From assembly GCF_051893655.1 (NCBI RefSeq), contig NZ_JBJFHN010000130.1, positions 17,672 to 81,671 on the forward strand: 64,000 nt of DNA. Reading direction: 5' to 3'. Positions 51,932-61,900 of the stretch are shown piece after piece. Every line of letters begins with the position of its first letter. The stretch's first letter is position 1. A program made the translations under genes and the position numbers. The notes under the pieces are model-generated. The model had not been told where the DNA came from. It did no database searches and was given only the letters and a program-made list of their open reading frames with translations. Source of the DNA: Porcipelethomonas sp051893655. Its GTDB lineage: Bacteria; Bacillota; Clostridia; Oscillospirales; Ruminococcaceae.

Positions 51932-52534
51932 ATGATTTACAGTGTCAGAGGAAAACTTATACATAAAGAACCGTTTCTTGCTGTGGTAGAATGTGCCGGA
52001 GTGGGATATGCATGTCGTACAACATGCGTTACATCGTCGCAGTTGGGAGAAATCGGAACAGAAGCAAGCCTTTATACTTATTTATATGTAAGAGAAGATA
52101 ATGTAGAGCTTTTCGGTTTTTATTCAATTCAGGAACTGAACTGCTTTAAAATGCTCATATCCGTTTCCGGAGTAGGTCCCAAGGCGGCACTTTCCATTCT
52201 TTCGGATGTTGATCCTCAGAGATTTGCCCTTACTGTTGCTTCCGGGGACAGCAAGGTATTTACCAAAACAAAAGGGGTAGGTCCAAAGCTTGCCCAGAGA
52301 ATAGTACTGGAGCTTAAAGATAAGATAGCCAAAGAAAATATTTCGGCTGCAGATATCAAAGCCTCCGGAAATGTTTTTGTGCCTTCAGGAGACAACTGTT
52401 CTGAAGCAGTTTCAGCTCTTATGGTTTTAGGATTTTCTCAGGAAGAAGTAGCTTCTGCGGTTTCTAAAATAGATCCTTCTCTGGAAGCCGGGGAAATTGT
52501 AAAGCAGGCATTGAAAATCATTGGCAGAAAATAA
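51932..52534 (+). CDS. ruvA: Holliday junction DNA helicase RuvA
   Basis: RuvA binds the four-way junction and loads RuvB. The 200-residue protein opens MIYSVRGKLIHKEP, has the OB-fold with YLYVREDNVELFGF, two helix-hairpin-helix motifs (ISVSGVGPKAALSIL and KTKGVGPKLAQRIV), and the C-terminal domain III that contacts RuvB (EAVSALMVLGFSQEEV). AAGGTGA precedes the ATG. Confidence 0.97.
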   Translation: MIYSVRGKLIHKEPFLAVVECAGVGYACRTTCVTSSQLGEIGTEASLYTYLYVREDNVELFGFYSIQELNCFKMLISVSGVGPKAALSILSDVDPQRFALTVASGDSKVFTKTKGVGPKLAQRIVLELKDKIAKENISAADIKASGNVFVPSGDNCSEAVSALMVLGFSQEEVASAVSKIDPSLEAGEIVKQALKIIGRK

Positions 52535-52583
52535 TAATATTCCTGTGTGAACAGGTTTTATAACATGGAAAGGTGAAAACAAA

Positions 52584-53630
52584 TTGATAGAAACAGGAGA
52601 TATGGAATTTGAAAGCAGAGCTGTTGCCCCTGAATATACAGAAGCGGACGCCGAAACGGAATTTTCCCTCCGCCCTAAAACCCTTTCAGAATATATAGGA
52701 CAGGATAAAGTAAAAGAAAATCTTGCTGTATATATTGAAGCGGCAAAGCGCAGGGGAGATCCTCTGGATCACGTTCTGCTTTATGGTCCGCCGGGACTGG
52801 GAAAAACTACTCTTGCAGGAATTATTGCTCATGAAATGGGGGCAAATTTAAGAATAACCACAGGTCCGGCTATAGAAAAACCGGGGGATCTGGCAGCACT
52901 TCTTACAAATCTTTCAGCAAATGACGTTTTGTTCATTGATGAGATTCACAGGCTTTCCCGTGCTATTGAAGAGATATTGTATCCGGCACTGGAGGATAAT
53001 GCACTGGATATTGTAATAGGCAAAGGACCGTCTGCACGCTCAATTCGTGTTGATCTTGAGAAATTTACTCTTGTGGGAGCTACGACACGTGCGGGACAGC
53101 TTACATCTCCGCTGCGTGACCGTTTCGGCATAACTCAGCGACTGGAACTTTATACCAACGAACAGCTAAGCGATATTATAAGACGAAGCAGCAGTATTCT
53201 CGGAATATCCTGTACAGTTGACGGTGCACTTGAAATAGCAAAGCGCTCACGAGGAACGCCGAGAATTGCAAACAGGCTTTTAAAAAGAGTAAGAGACTTT
53301 GCCGAAGTTATGGGAGATGGTGAAATCACGGCGGATATTGCCCTGATTGCTTTAAACAGACTGGAAATTGATTCACTGGGACTGGACAGTCTTGACAAGC
53401 GAATGCTTACAATGCTTATTAAAGGCTATAACGGCGGTCCGGCAGGACTTGAAACGCTGGCATCTGCGATAGGTGAAGAGGCGGTAACACTTGAGGATGT
53501 GTGCGAACCATTTTTAATGCAGCTGGGATTTCTTGCAAGAACTCCGAGAGGCAGAGTTGCAACAAAACTTGCTTATGAACACCTGGGCTTTATAAAAGAA
53601 GATGAGGATGAAGCTCAGCTGAGACTATAA
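52584..53630 (+). CDS. ruvB: Holliday junction branch migration ATPase RuvB
   Basis: The hexameric AAA+ motor of branch migration. The 348-residue protein appears to start with a TTG at 52584, with AAGGTGA 7 bases before it. It has YIGQDKVKENL, Walker A GPPGLGKTTLA, Walker B VLFIDEIHRLSR, sensor 1 VGATTRAG, the Arg finger in LRDRFGI and the winged-helix C-terminus with GFLARTPRGR. It completes ruvCAB. Confidence 0.98.
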   Translation: MIETGDMEFESRAVAPEYTEADAETEFSLRPKTLSEYIGQDKVKENLAVYIEAAKRRGDPLDHVLLYGPPGLGKTTLAGIIAHEMGANLRITTGPAIEKPGDLAALLTNLSANDVLFIDEIHRLSRAIEEILYPALEDNALDIVIGKGPSARSIRVDLEKFTLVGATTRAGQLTSPLRDRFGITQRLELYTNEQLSDIIRRSSSILGISCTVDGALEIAKRSRGTPRIANRLLKRVRDFAEVMGDGEITADIALIALNRLEIDSLGLDSLDKRMLTMLIKGYNGGPAGLETLASAIGEEAVTLEDVCEPFLMQLGFLARTPRGRVATKLAYEHLGFIKEDEDEAQLRL

Positions 53631-53666
53631 ATTTATAATTTTATTTAAGACAGGAGATATTGGCAA

Positions 53667-55034
53667 ATGGGAAGATTATTTGGAACAGACGGTGCAAGAG
53701 GGGTAGCGATTACTGAACTTACATGCGAAACAGCAATGCAGATAGGAAAAGCAGCAGCTATCGTACTGACGAAGAAAACCAAGCATAAGCCTACAATTTT
53801 TATAGGAAAGGATACAAGAATTTCATCTGATATTCTGGAATCTGCTTTGGTTGCCGGAATATGTTCAGTGGGTGCAAACGCTGAATTACTGGGAGTAGTC
53901 CCTACTCCGGCAGTGGCAGCACTGGTGGAACAGAAAAAAGCAGATGCCGGAGTTATGATTTCAGCAAGTCATAACAGCTTTGAATTTAACGGAATAAAGC
54001 TGTTTTCTTCTACGGGACATAAGCTTTCTGATGAAATGGAAGAAGAAATTGAAGAGCTTATTTTAGACAGACCACAGGACATGAAGCTGGTGTCCGGAGG
54101 TGAAGTTGGAAGAATCATACACTACCGTGACGCACAGACAGATTATATCCGTTACATTATGAAATGTATAAAGGGAAATCTGACAGGATTAAGAATTGCA
54201 ATTGACTGTGCCAACGGAAGTGCATCAGCTACGGCTAAAAGACTTTTTGAAGGTCTGGGAGCTGATGTTTATGTAATAAATTCATCGCCGGATGGTGTAA
54301 ATATTAACGATAATTGCGGTTCAACGCATATCGGAAACCTTATGCAGTTTGTTGTTGATAAAAAATGTCATGCTGGTCTTGCATTTGACGGAGACGCTGA
54401 CAGATGTCTGGCAGTTGATGAAAACGGTCAGCTGATTGACGGCGACAAGCTTATTGCAATTTGTGCTAAAGCATATAAGGAACAGGGAAGACTTAAAAAG
54501 AATACTGCGGTAGTTACAGTTATGAGCAATCTGGGATTTTCGTATTTTGCAAGAGATAACGGTATAAAAATGCAGACAACAAAGGTCGGAGACAGATATG
54601 TGCTGGAAAAAATGATTGAGGGAGGATATAATTTAGGCGGTGAACAAAGCGGTCATATTATTTTCCTTGATGAAGCAAATACCGGAGACGGTCAGCTGTC
54701 GGGAGCGAAGGTCCTTGAAATACTTGCTGAGTCCGGAAAGAAAATGTCAGAGCTGGCATCTGTTATGGAGCATTTCCCTCAGGTTATGATAAATGTAAAA
54801 ATCAGTCCCCGTGACAGAGAAGTCTGGAAAAATGACAGCCAGATTACTGACCTGATAGAACACTATGAAAATGAACTGGGCGACAGTGGAAGAATTTTAG
54901 TAAGGGAAAGCGGTACAGAACCGCTTATAAGAGTAATGCTTGAAGGAAAAGACTTCAAACAGATAAACGAATATGCTATTGCCATTTCGGATAAAATAAG
55001 GGAACGTGCAGGTAATAGCATCAGGACAAAATAA
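53667..55034 (+). CDS. glmM: Phosphoglucosamine mutase
   Basis: GlmM turns glucosamine-6-phosphate into glucosamine-1-phosphate for peptidoglycan precursors. The 455-residue protein starts MGRLFGTDGARGVA. The phosphorylated Ser is in MISASHNSFEFNGIK, the metal-binding loop is FDGDADRCLAVD, and the sugar-binding GGEQSGHII and phosphate-binding RESGTEPLIRVM follow in order. CAGGAG precedes the ATG. It is 36 bases after ruvB and may be part of the same transcript. Confidence 0.97.
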   Translation: MGRLFGTDGARGVAITELTCETAMQIGKAAAIVLTKKTKHKPTIFIGKDTRISSDILESALVAGICSVGANAELLGVVPTPAVAALVEQKKADAGVMISASHNSFEFNGIKLFSSTGHKLSDEMEEEIEELILDRPQDMKLVSGGEVGRIIHYRDAQTDYIRYIMKCIKGNLTGLRIAIDCANGSASATAKRLFEGLGADVYVINSSPDGVNINDNCGSTHIGNLMQFVVDKKCHAGLAFDGDADRCLAVDENGQLIDGDKLIAICAKAYKEQGRLKKNTAVVTVMSNLGFSYFARDNGIKMQTTKVGDRYVLEKMIEGGYNLGGEQSGHIIFLDEANTGDGQLSGAKVLEILAESGKKMSELASVMEHFPQVMINVKISPRDREVWKNDSQITDLIEHYENELGDSGRILVRESGTEPLIRVMLEGKDFKQINEYAIAISDKIRERAGNSIRTK

Positions 55035-55054
55035 AAGTAAAGGATTTAAGGACT

Positions 55055-55921
55055 ATGCGTATCGCACAGAACTGGAAAGAATATAAAATCATAGATACCA
55101 CATCACAGGAAAAACTGGAAGACTGGAATGGTCACATTCTTATTCGTCCGGATCCGCAGATAATATGGAAAACTCCTAAAAAATCTCCGTTGTGGGATAA
55201 GGCACTGGGACATTATCACCGTTCTTCCAGCGGAGGCGGAAGCTGGAGCTTTTCAAAAAAGCCTCCGGAATCATGGAAAATCTCTTACAGGGAATTGAAA
55301 TTTCTTATAAAGCCTACAGGCTTTAAGCATACCGGACTTTTTCCTGAACAGGCGGTAAACTGGGATTTTATGTCCGAAAAGATAAAAAATGCCGGACGGG
55401 AAATAAATGTACTGAATCTGTTTGCCTATACAGGCGGTGCAACACTCGCCTGTGCGGCGGCAGGAGCTAAAGTCTGTCATGTAGATGCGTCAAAGGGTAT
55501 GGTAAGCTGGGCAAGAGAAAATGCACAGCTTTCAGGTCTTGCCGAAAAGCCAGTCAGGTGGATCGTTGACGACTGTGAGAAGTTTATCGCAAGAGAAATC
55601 AGAAGAGAAAGAAAATATGACGCCGTTATTATGGACCCTCCCAGCTATGGTCGGGGTCCCGGCGGAGAAGTCTGGAAGCTTGAGGACTGCGTTTTTGACC
55701 TTGTTAAGCTCTGTACAGGGGTTTTAAGCGATGATCCGCTTTTCTTCCTGATAAACAGCTATACAACCGGACTTTCTCCTTCTGTAATGGGTTATATTCT
55801 GGGGGAAACTATATGTCCGCAATACGGCGGAAATGTTTCCTTTGATGAAATAGGACTTCCGGTTGAAAAAAGCGGATTGTGTCTGCCCTGCGGTTCAACG
55901 GCTATATGGCAAAAGGAGTAA
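55055..55921 (+). CDS. SAM-dependent rRNA methyltransferase (RlmI/RlmK-like)
   Basis: A 288-residue class I methyltransferase of the kind that modifies 23S rRNA cytosines. The SAM-binding motif is VLNLFAYTGGATLACAAAGA, key part NLFAYTGGATL, followed by HVDASKGMVSWARENA. The active-site loop is MDPPSYGRGPGG. There is no N-terminal PUA domain, so it is shorter than E. coli RlmI; the exact target base is unknown. Its stop is 2 bases before ecfA1, whose ribosome binding site lies within its end. Confidence 0.88.
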   Translation: MRIAQNWKEYKIIDTTSQEKLEDWNGHILIRPDPQIIWKTPKKSPLWDKALGHYHRSSSGGGSWSFSKKPPESWKISYRELKFLIKPTGFKHTGLFPEQAVNWDFMSEKIKNAGREINVLNLFAYTGGATLACAAAGAKVCHVDASKGMVSWARENAQLSGLAEKPVRWIVDDCEKFIAREIRRERKYDAVIMDPPSYGRGPGGEVWKLEDCVFDLVKLCTGVLSDDPLFFLINSYTTGLSPSVMGYILGETICPQYGGNVSFDEIGLPVEKSGLCLPCGSTAIWQKE

Positions 55922-55923
55922 TA

Positions 55924-56757
55924 ATGGAATATATTGCTAAGGCATCAGATTTAAGCTTTCGTTATGAGGATGACGGGGAATATGTACTTAAAAAAATAAA
56001 TCTGGCTTTCAGGCAGGGGGAAATGACTGCAGTTCTGGGGCATAACGGCTGCGGCAAATCTACATTTGCAAAGCACCTGAATGCTATACTTCTTCCATGC
56101 GGCGGTACTGTTTATGTAGATGGAATCGATACAAAGGATGAAGAAAAAATTTATGATATACGTCAGCGTGTGGGAATGGTGTTTCAGAATCCGGATAATC
56201 AGATAGTTGCAACCATTGTTGAAGAAGATGTTGCTTTTGCCCTTGAAAATCTGGGGATTGAACCGTTGGAAATACGAAGAAGGGTGGACTATGCATTAAA
56301 AGCCGTGGGAATGTATGAATACAGAATGCATGCACCTCATCAGCTTTCCGGAGGTCAGAAACAGAGGGTCGCTATTGCTGGTATTATTGCCATGCGCCCG
56401 AAATGTATCGTTCTTGATGAGCCTACTGCAATGCTTGATCCAAGCGGCAGAAAAGAGGTTATGAAAACTGTAAAACAGCTGAACAAGGAATTTGGCATAA
56501 CAATAATTTTAATTACTCATTATATGGAAGAGGCGGCAATGTGCGAAAGGATAATTGTTATGGATAAGGGAGAGGTTTTAATGGATGACATTCCGGAAGA
56601 GGTCTTTTCCAAAGTTGAGGAACTGAAATCAGTAGGACTTGACGTTCCGCAGGCAACAGAGCTGATATATGAGCTGAATAAGTATGGACTTGACCTTGAC
56701 TCTCATATAATTAATGAAGAGGAATGTGCAGAAGCTTTGATAAAATTGCTTTCATAA
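55924..56757 (+). CDS. ecfA1: Energy-coupling factor ATPase EcfA1
   Basis: One of two ATPases that power vitamin uptake by ECF transporters. The 277-residue start at 55924 follows AAAGGAG by 5 bases. Walker A is GHNGCGKST, Q-loop FQNPDNQIVATIVEEDVAF, signature LSGGQKQRVAIAG, Walker B CIVLDEPTAMLDP and the switch His in ITHYMEE. The FQNPDNQ Q-loop is typical of EcfA1. The operon continues ecfA2-ecfT. Substrate-binding S components are not present here. Confidence 0.97.
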   Translation: MEYIAKASDLSFRYEDDGEYVLKKINLAFRQGEMTAVLGHNGCGKSTFAKHLNAILLPCGGTVYVDGIDTKDEEKIYDIRQRVGMVFQNPDNQIVATIVEEDVAFALENLGIEPLEIRRRVDYALKAVGMYEYRMHAPHQLSGGQKQRVAIAGIIAMRPKCIVLDEPTAMLDPSGRKEVMKTVKQLNKEFGITIILITHYMEEAAMCERIIVMDKGEVLMDDIPEEVFSKVEELKSVGLDVPQATELIYELNKYGLDLDSHIINEEECAEALIKLLS

Positions 56758-56776
56758 TTCATAAAGGAGCGTTAAA

Positions 56777-57640
56777 TTGGCAGTATTAAAAACAGAAGGA
56801 CTGACTTATGTTTACAGTCAGGGAACCCCTTTTGAAAAAAAAGCGGTAGATAACATAAATCTTGAAATTGATAAGGGAGAGCTTGTGGGGGTTATCGGTC
56901 ATACAGGTTCCGGAAAATCAACGCTTATTCAGCATTTTAATGGTCTTTTAAAACCAACATCCGGAAAAATTTATCTGGATGGTCAGGATATCTGGGCTGA
57001 TAAAAGTAAAATACGCCAGGTCAGGTTCAAAGTGGGACTGGTTTTTCAGTATCCGGAATATCAGATATTTGAAGATACTGTTTATAAGGATATTGCTTTT
57101 GGTCCAAAAAATATGGGATTGAGTGAACATGAAATTGACGGTCGTGTCCGCAGAACAGCAGAGGCAGTCGGAATTTCAGCAGATATTCTTGACAAATCTC
57201 CTTTTGAGCTTTCAGGCGGTCAGAAGCGCAGAGTTGCAATTGCCGGAGTTATGGCAATGGAGCCGGAGGTCCTGATACTGGACGAGCCTACCGCAGGTCT
57301 TGACCCTAAGGGACGGGATCTGATTCTGGAACAGATAAAAAATTATCACAAAACAACTGGCTGTACTGTTTTGCTGGTTTCTCACAGTATGGAGGACGTG
57401 GCACGGTATGCTTCCAAAATACTGGTAATGAATGATTCAAAGGTTTTCTGTTATGATGAAACTGCTGAGGTTTTCAGACGTTCTGAGGAAATTTCTCAGA
57501 TAGGTCTTTCAGTTCCTCAGATTACCCGTGTTTTCAGTATAATGAAAAAACATGGAATTGAATTTGATGATGAAGTTTATACTGTAAAATACGCCAGAGA
57601 GCTTATATTGGAAGAACTCAGGAAAAGGGGGAAAATCTGA
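56777..57640 (+). CDS. ecfA2: Energy-coupling factor ATPase EcfA2
   Basis: The partner ATPase of EcfA1. The 287-residue protein starts with a TTG at 56777, with AAAGGAG 9 bases before it. It has Walker A GHTGSGKSTLIQHFNG, Q-loop FQYPEYQIFEDTVYKDIAFG (short hallmark FQYPEYQIFE, typical of EcfA2), signature ELSGGQKRRVAIAG, Walker B VLILDEPTAGLDP and the switch His in VSHSMED. Its last base is the first of ecfT. Confidence 0.97.
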   Translation: MAVLKTEGLTYVYSQGTPFEKKAVDNINLEIDKGELVGVIGHTGSGKSTLIQHFNGLLKPTSGKIYLDGQDIWADKSKIRQVRFKVGLVFQYPEYQIFEDTVYKDIAFGPKNMGLSEHEIDGRVRRTAEAVGISADILDKSPFELSGGQKRRVAIAGVMAMEPEVLILDEPTAGLDPKGRDLILEQIKNYHKTTGCTVLLVSHSMEDVARYASKILVMNDSKVFCYDETAEVFRRSEEISQIGLSVPQITRVFSIMKKHGIEFDDEVYTVKYARELILEELRKRGKI

Positions 57641-58443
57641 TGATAAAGGATATAACTTTAGGACAGTATTTCCCCGGGAACAGTGTTGTTCACAGAATGG
57701 ACCCCAGATATAAAATAATTATTTCCGGACTTTTTATAGTAATGCTTTTTATAGGGGACAGTGCTGTTTGTCTGGAAGTCGGGGCAGTTTTTACAGCTAT
57801 GGCATTGATTCTGTCACAGATTCCTGTGAAAATGATATTAAGAAGCTTAAAACCCATAATACCGATTATTTTGTTTACTTCTTTTTTTAATCTGTTTCTG
57901 ATTACCGGAGGTATTCCGCTGTTTGAATGGAAATTTATTAAAATTACTGATACTGCCGTTCACACAACGGTGTTTATGATTGTAAGAGTTATACTTCTTA
58001 TTTCCGGAACGTCTTTACTTACCTATACAACATCTCCGATTGCTCTTACAGACGCCATAGAAAGACTTTTGGGACCGCTGAAAAAAATCAGGGTTCCTGT
58101 TCATGATCTTGCAATGATGATGACAATAGCATTAAGATTTATTCCGACACTTATAGAAGAAACAGACAAAATTATTTCTGCTCAGAAAGCAAGGGGAGTT
58201 GATTTTGAAGGCGGCAAGCTCATGGATAAAGTTAAATCGGTTATTCCGATTATAATTCCTCTTTTTGTGTCCGCTGTAAGAAGAGCCGGAGAGCTTGCAA
58301 CGGCAATGGAATGCAGGTGCTATCAGGGCGACAGGGGAAGGACTAAAATGTGTCAGTTAAAAAGCAGTGCTGCGGATTATATTGCTCTTATTATTACTAT
58401 GATGTTTCTGGCAGCAGTTATATTTATAAATATTGTAAATTAA
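57640..58443 (+). CDS. ecfT: Energy-coupling factor transmembrane protein EcfT
   Basis: The membrane scaffold that joins the EcfA ATPases to interchangeable vitamin-binding S proteins. The 267-residue protein has about six membrane helices, and the coupling-helix motifs AQKARGVDFEGG and AMECRCYQGDRGRTK that contact the ATPases. The opening GQYFPGNSVVHRMDPRYKI is family-typical. It overlaps ecfA2 by one base. A group II ECF module such as this serves many vitamins. Confidence 0.95.
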   Translation: MIKDITLGQYFPGNSVVHRMDPRYKIIISGLFIVMLFIGDSAVCLEVGAVFTAMALILSQIPVKMILRSLKPIIPIILFTSFFNLFLITGGIPLFEWKFIKITDTAVHTTVFMIVRVILLISGTSLLTYTTSPIALTDAIERLLGPLKKIRVPVHDLAMMMTIALRFIPTLIEETDKIISAQKARGVDFEGGKLMDKVKSVIPIIIPLFVSAVRRAGELATAMECRCYQGDRGRTKMCQLKSSAADYIALIITMMFLAAVIFINIVN

Positions 58444-58458
58444 GAAAGGACAATGACA

Positions 58459-61149
58459 ATGGGAAATAAAAAAAAGCATGTTAATAAAAAGTCTGTTCCG
58501 GCAGACTTTAAGAAAAAGCGAAGCTTTGCAGATATTCTTATGTATAATAAATATCATGAAACAAGAATTTATCTTATACTTTCATTTTTAATTCCTTTCA
58601 TTATTATATGGATAATGTTTGCACAGTTTAAGGTGCATCCATTCGGAGATCAGCAGATTCTGGTAACGGACTTGTGGCATCAGTATTTTCCGTTCTTTCA
58701 GGAAGAGCATGAAAAGCTTCAGAATCTGTCATCACTGCTTTATTCCTGGAATACCGGACTGGGTACAAACTTTTTGTCCGTTATGTCCTATTATGCCGCC
58801 AGTCCGTTAAATATTCTGGCAGTATTTTTCCCTCTTGAATATTCAAGAGATGTAATGACGCTGTTTCTTACCATAAAAATCGGATGTGCCGGATTGTTTT
58901 TTGCAATATTTCTAAAGACAATATTTAAAAGAAACGATATTTCAATTACTGCCTTCTCAGTTTGCTATGCACTATGCAGCTATATTATGGGATATTACTG
59001 GAATCTTATATGGATTGATACTGTTGCATTGCTTCCGCTGGTTGTAATGGGAACGATTCTTCTGGTAAAGGAAGGAAAATATAAGGTTTATGTTATTTCA
59101 CTTACATTGTCACTGGTTGCAAATTTTTACATAGGATTGTTTACATGCATTTTTACAGTTATGGTATTTGCAGCAGCTGCAATTATAAACTGGAGAGGAA
59201 TTAAGGGTACGCTTATTCGTCTGGGGCAGATGATAGGAGTAACAGCTATAGGCATAGGAATGGGGGCATTCATGCTTCTTCCGGCGTATATGGCACTTCA
59301 GCTTACAAACAGTGTTGATAATCAGTTCCCGACTGTAATTGAGTTTTATGAATCATGGCTTAAAATGATTTCCAATGTAATTGGTTTTCATGAACCAACT
59401 GCTAAAGAGGGACTTCCTAATTTCTACTGCGGAATGTTCGGTGTAATACTGATCGGAGTATTTTTAAGGAACAATAAAATCAAGATAAGAGAAAAAATAA
59501 TAACAGTTTTATATATAGCATTTATTATTGTAAGCTGTAATATGAATGTGCTTAATTATATGTGGCATGGTTTTCATTTTACAAATATGCTGCCTTACAG
59601 ATTCTCATTCCTGCTTTCCTTTATTCTGGTTGCAGCAGGATACAGAGCCTTTACTGTAATGAGAGACGATATTAAAATGTTCGATGTTATTGCTCTTTCC
59701 GCAATGACTGTTATAATTGCTCTTGTGTCTTTCAGAGATCAGTCAGAAAGTGCTGTTATTGCAAGTATTGTAGTATGCTTGATTTATGTTGCAATAATGT
59801 TTGTATATGAAAGAAAACTTATTAATAAAAATATGCTGAATTATCTGGTATTCGGCGTGTGTGTGATTGAAATGGGGGTCAATGCATATAAGGGAGTGGA
59901 AACCGTATCAGTAACAGGATACAGCATATATCCTAAAAATTATGATTCAGTTGAAGCTATGATTGATGCAGCAGAAGAAGATGATAAGGATGGATTTTAC
60001 AGACTGGAGCTTACATCAAATTATTCTATAAACGATCCGGCACTTTATGGTTACAGAGGCGTTTCTCAGTTTTCATCTACTGCGAATGTAAGCGTTACAA
60101 GATTTCTTGAAAGTTTAGGAATTCAGGCTTCAGCTGCCGGAAACAGATATTATTATACACAGTCTACGCCGATAAACAATATGTTCTTAAATATTGAATA
60201 TCTTATTTCTCATGACGGATTTTCCGGAGATGAAACATATCTTGACAGAATTGATGATGACGGATCTGTTGTGCTTTATAAAAATAATGCATATCTGCCT
60301 ATAGCCTTTACAGCTGAGTCTTCAATAATGGATTATCAGGGAGAATCCAAAATAGCTTTTGAAAATCAGAATGAACTTTTCAGACTTGCAACTGGTCTTG
60401 AGGAGGATGTATTTACTCCTATAGACGTTAAGGACGTAGGACATAAAGGACTGAATGTCATAAAGACTTCTAACGGACAGTACAGTTATCAGTATAGTCA
60501 GCCGGATGACGGAAGCAGTGACTGTTATCTTAAATATAACTTCACAGTTGAACATGACGGACCTGTGTATGCATCGTTCTTTTTTGATAATGCAACAGGT
60601 TATACTGTCAAAAACGGTGATTCAGTCGTTCATAATTACGGACAGTACAAATATAAAAATACTTTTGCTGCCGGTAACTTTAAGGCAGGAGATGTTATTT
60701 CATTTTATGCAAATATCGAAAAGGATAAAAGCGGTACAGGTTCTATATATGTTTACCAGGCAGATGAGGAACTGTTACGTCAGGGAGTTGAAAAGCTTTC
60801 TGCCGGAGGTATTGACGTGACAAGCTATGATGATACCAGAATTGAAGGCAGCTTTACAGCTGAAAATGACGGAGTTTTGTATACTTCAATTCCTTATGAC
60901 GGCGGATGGAAGGTATATATTGACGGCAAGGAAACAGAGGTTACCGGACTTAAAGATGCTATGGTGTGTATTCCAGTTACTGCTGGTACTCATGATATAA
61001 AACTTAAATATTGTCCTCCGGGCTTTGCCGCCGGAACTGTGATTTCCATAAGCTCTGTCGCAGTGTTTGCTGCATTATGGGTCATTCAGAAAAAATATAT
61101 GAAAAAGAAAAAGACTTTATCAGACGGGGCGGAAGAAAATAATGCGTAA
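58459..61149 (+). CDS. YfhO-family multi-pass membrane protein
   Basis: An 896-residue protein (ATG at 58459, 8 bases after AAAGGA; another at 58453). The first 470 residues hold about 12-13 membrane segments of a GT-C-like fold. The acidic motif is in FPFFQEEHEKL and WNTGLGTNFL; the extracellular C-terminal part (480-860) is a beta-rich region with GYRGVSQFSSTANVSV and ends with a last helix. YfhO proteins are linked to glycosylation of lipoteichoic acid in Bacillus and Listeria. Its place between ecfT and truA interrupts the common ecfA1-ecfA2-ecfT-truA order. It overlaps truA by 8 bases. Confidence 0.9.
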   Translation: MGNKKKHVNKKSVPADFKKKRSFADILMYNKYHETRIYLILSFLIPFIIIWIMFAQFKVHPFGDQQILVTDLWHQYFPFFQEEHEKLQNLSSLLYSWNTGLGTNFLSVMSYYAASPLNILAVFFPLEYSRDVMTLFLTIKIGCAGLFFAIFLKTIFKRNDISITAFSVCYALCSYIMGYYWNLIWIDTVALLPLVVMGTILLVKEGKYKVYVISLTLSLVANFYIGLFTCIFTVMVFAAAAIINWRGIKGTLIRLGQMIGVTAIGIGMGAFMLLPAYMALQLTNSVDNQFPTVIEFYESWLKMISNVIGFHEPTAKEGLPNFYCGMFGVILIGVFLRNNKIKIREKIITVLYIAFIIVSCNMNVLNYMWHGFHFTNMLPYRFSFLLSFILVAAGYRAFTVMRDDIKMFDVIALSAMTVIIALVSFRDQSESAVIASIVVCLIYVAIMFVYERKLINKNMLNYLVFGVCVIEMGVNAYKGVETVSVTGYSIYPKNYDSVEAMIDAAEEDDKDGFYRLELTSNYSINDPALYGYRGVSQFSSTANVSVTRFLESLGIQASAAGNRYYYTQSTPINNMFLNIEYLISHDGFSGDETYLDRIDDDGSVVLYKNNAYLPIAFTAESSIMDYQGESKIAFENQNELFRLATGLEEDVFTPIDVKDVGHKGLNVIKTSNGQYSYQYSQPDDGSSDCYLKYNFTVEHDGPVYASFFFDNATGYTVKNGDSVVHNYGQYKYKNTFAAGNFKAGDVISFYANIEKDKSGTGSIYVYQADEELLRQGVEKLSAGGIDVTSYDDTRIEGSFTAENDGVLYTSIPYDGGWKVYIDGKETEVTGLKDAMVCIPVTAGTHDIKLKYCPPGFAAGTVISISSVAVFAALWVIQKKYMKKKKTLSDGAEENNA

Positions 61150-61876
61150 TTTAAAGGTTATGATGGCTTACAGGGGTACAAATTATCATGGCTTTCAGCG
61201 TCAGGATAATGCCCTGACTGTTCAGGAGGTAGTTGAAGAGAAGGTTTCTTCAGTACTTAATGAAAAGGTTGTTATAAACGGATGTTCCCGGACAGATACC
61301 GGAGTTCATGCAAATAATTACTGCTTTTCGCTGCTGACTGAAAGCAATATTCTGCCGGTTAATTTTGTCAGGGGAGTAAATGGCAGACTCCCCGACGATA
61401 TTTCAATTTTGTCCTGTGAGGAAGCTGAACCTGACTTTCATGCAAGATTTTCATGCAAGGCGAAGGAATATATTTATAAAATTCATAACAGTGAAAGCAA
61501 AAATCCATTTGAAACAGATCTTTCTTATCATTACAGACGGCCGCTGGACGCTGATATTATAAGGAAAGCGGCGGCAAAATTTGTCGGTACTCATGATTTC
61601 AAAGCTTTCAGTTCAGACTCAGGGGAAAAAAACAGCACAGTAAGAACAATTTACTATTTTAATGTAGAAATTAATGGGGATTCAGTGAAAATGCTTGTAA
61701 AAGGCGATGGATTTTTGTATAATATGATTAGAATAATGGTGGGTACAATACTTGCAGTAAATGAAAAGAGAATACAGCTTGATGAGATTGACAGTATTTT
61801 TGAATCAAAAGACAGACAAAGAGCCGGAAGAACTGCTCAGCCTCACGGGCTTTATCTGAACCGTATTTTTTACTGA
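61142..61876 (+). CDS. truA: tRNA pseudouridine(38-40) synthase TruA
   Basis: TruA makes pseudouridine in the anticodon arm of many tRNAs. The 244-residue protein has the usual start YRGTNYHGFQRQ, the catalytic Asp in GCSRTDTGVHA, and FHARFSCKAKEYIYKI, GTHDFKAFSS, and FLYNMIRIMVGTIL in order. It overlaps the YfhO-type gene by 8 bases and is 24 bases before the next gene. Confidence 0.97.
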   Translation: MRNLKVMMAYRGTNYHGFQRQDNALTVQEVVEEKVSSVLNEKVVINGCSRTDTGVHANNYCFSLLTESNILPVNFVRGVNGRLPDDISILSCEEAEPDFHARFSCKAKEYIYKIHNSESKNPFETDLSYHYRRPLDADIIRKAAAKFVGTHDFKAFSSDSGEKNSTVRTIYYFNVEINGDSVKMLVKGDGFLYNMIRIMVGTILAVNEKRIQLDEIDSIFESKDRQRAGRTAQPHGLYLNRIFY

Positions 61877-61900
61877 CGGTAACCTAAGGGGACAGGAACA

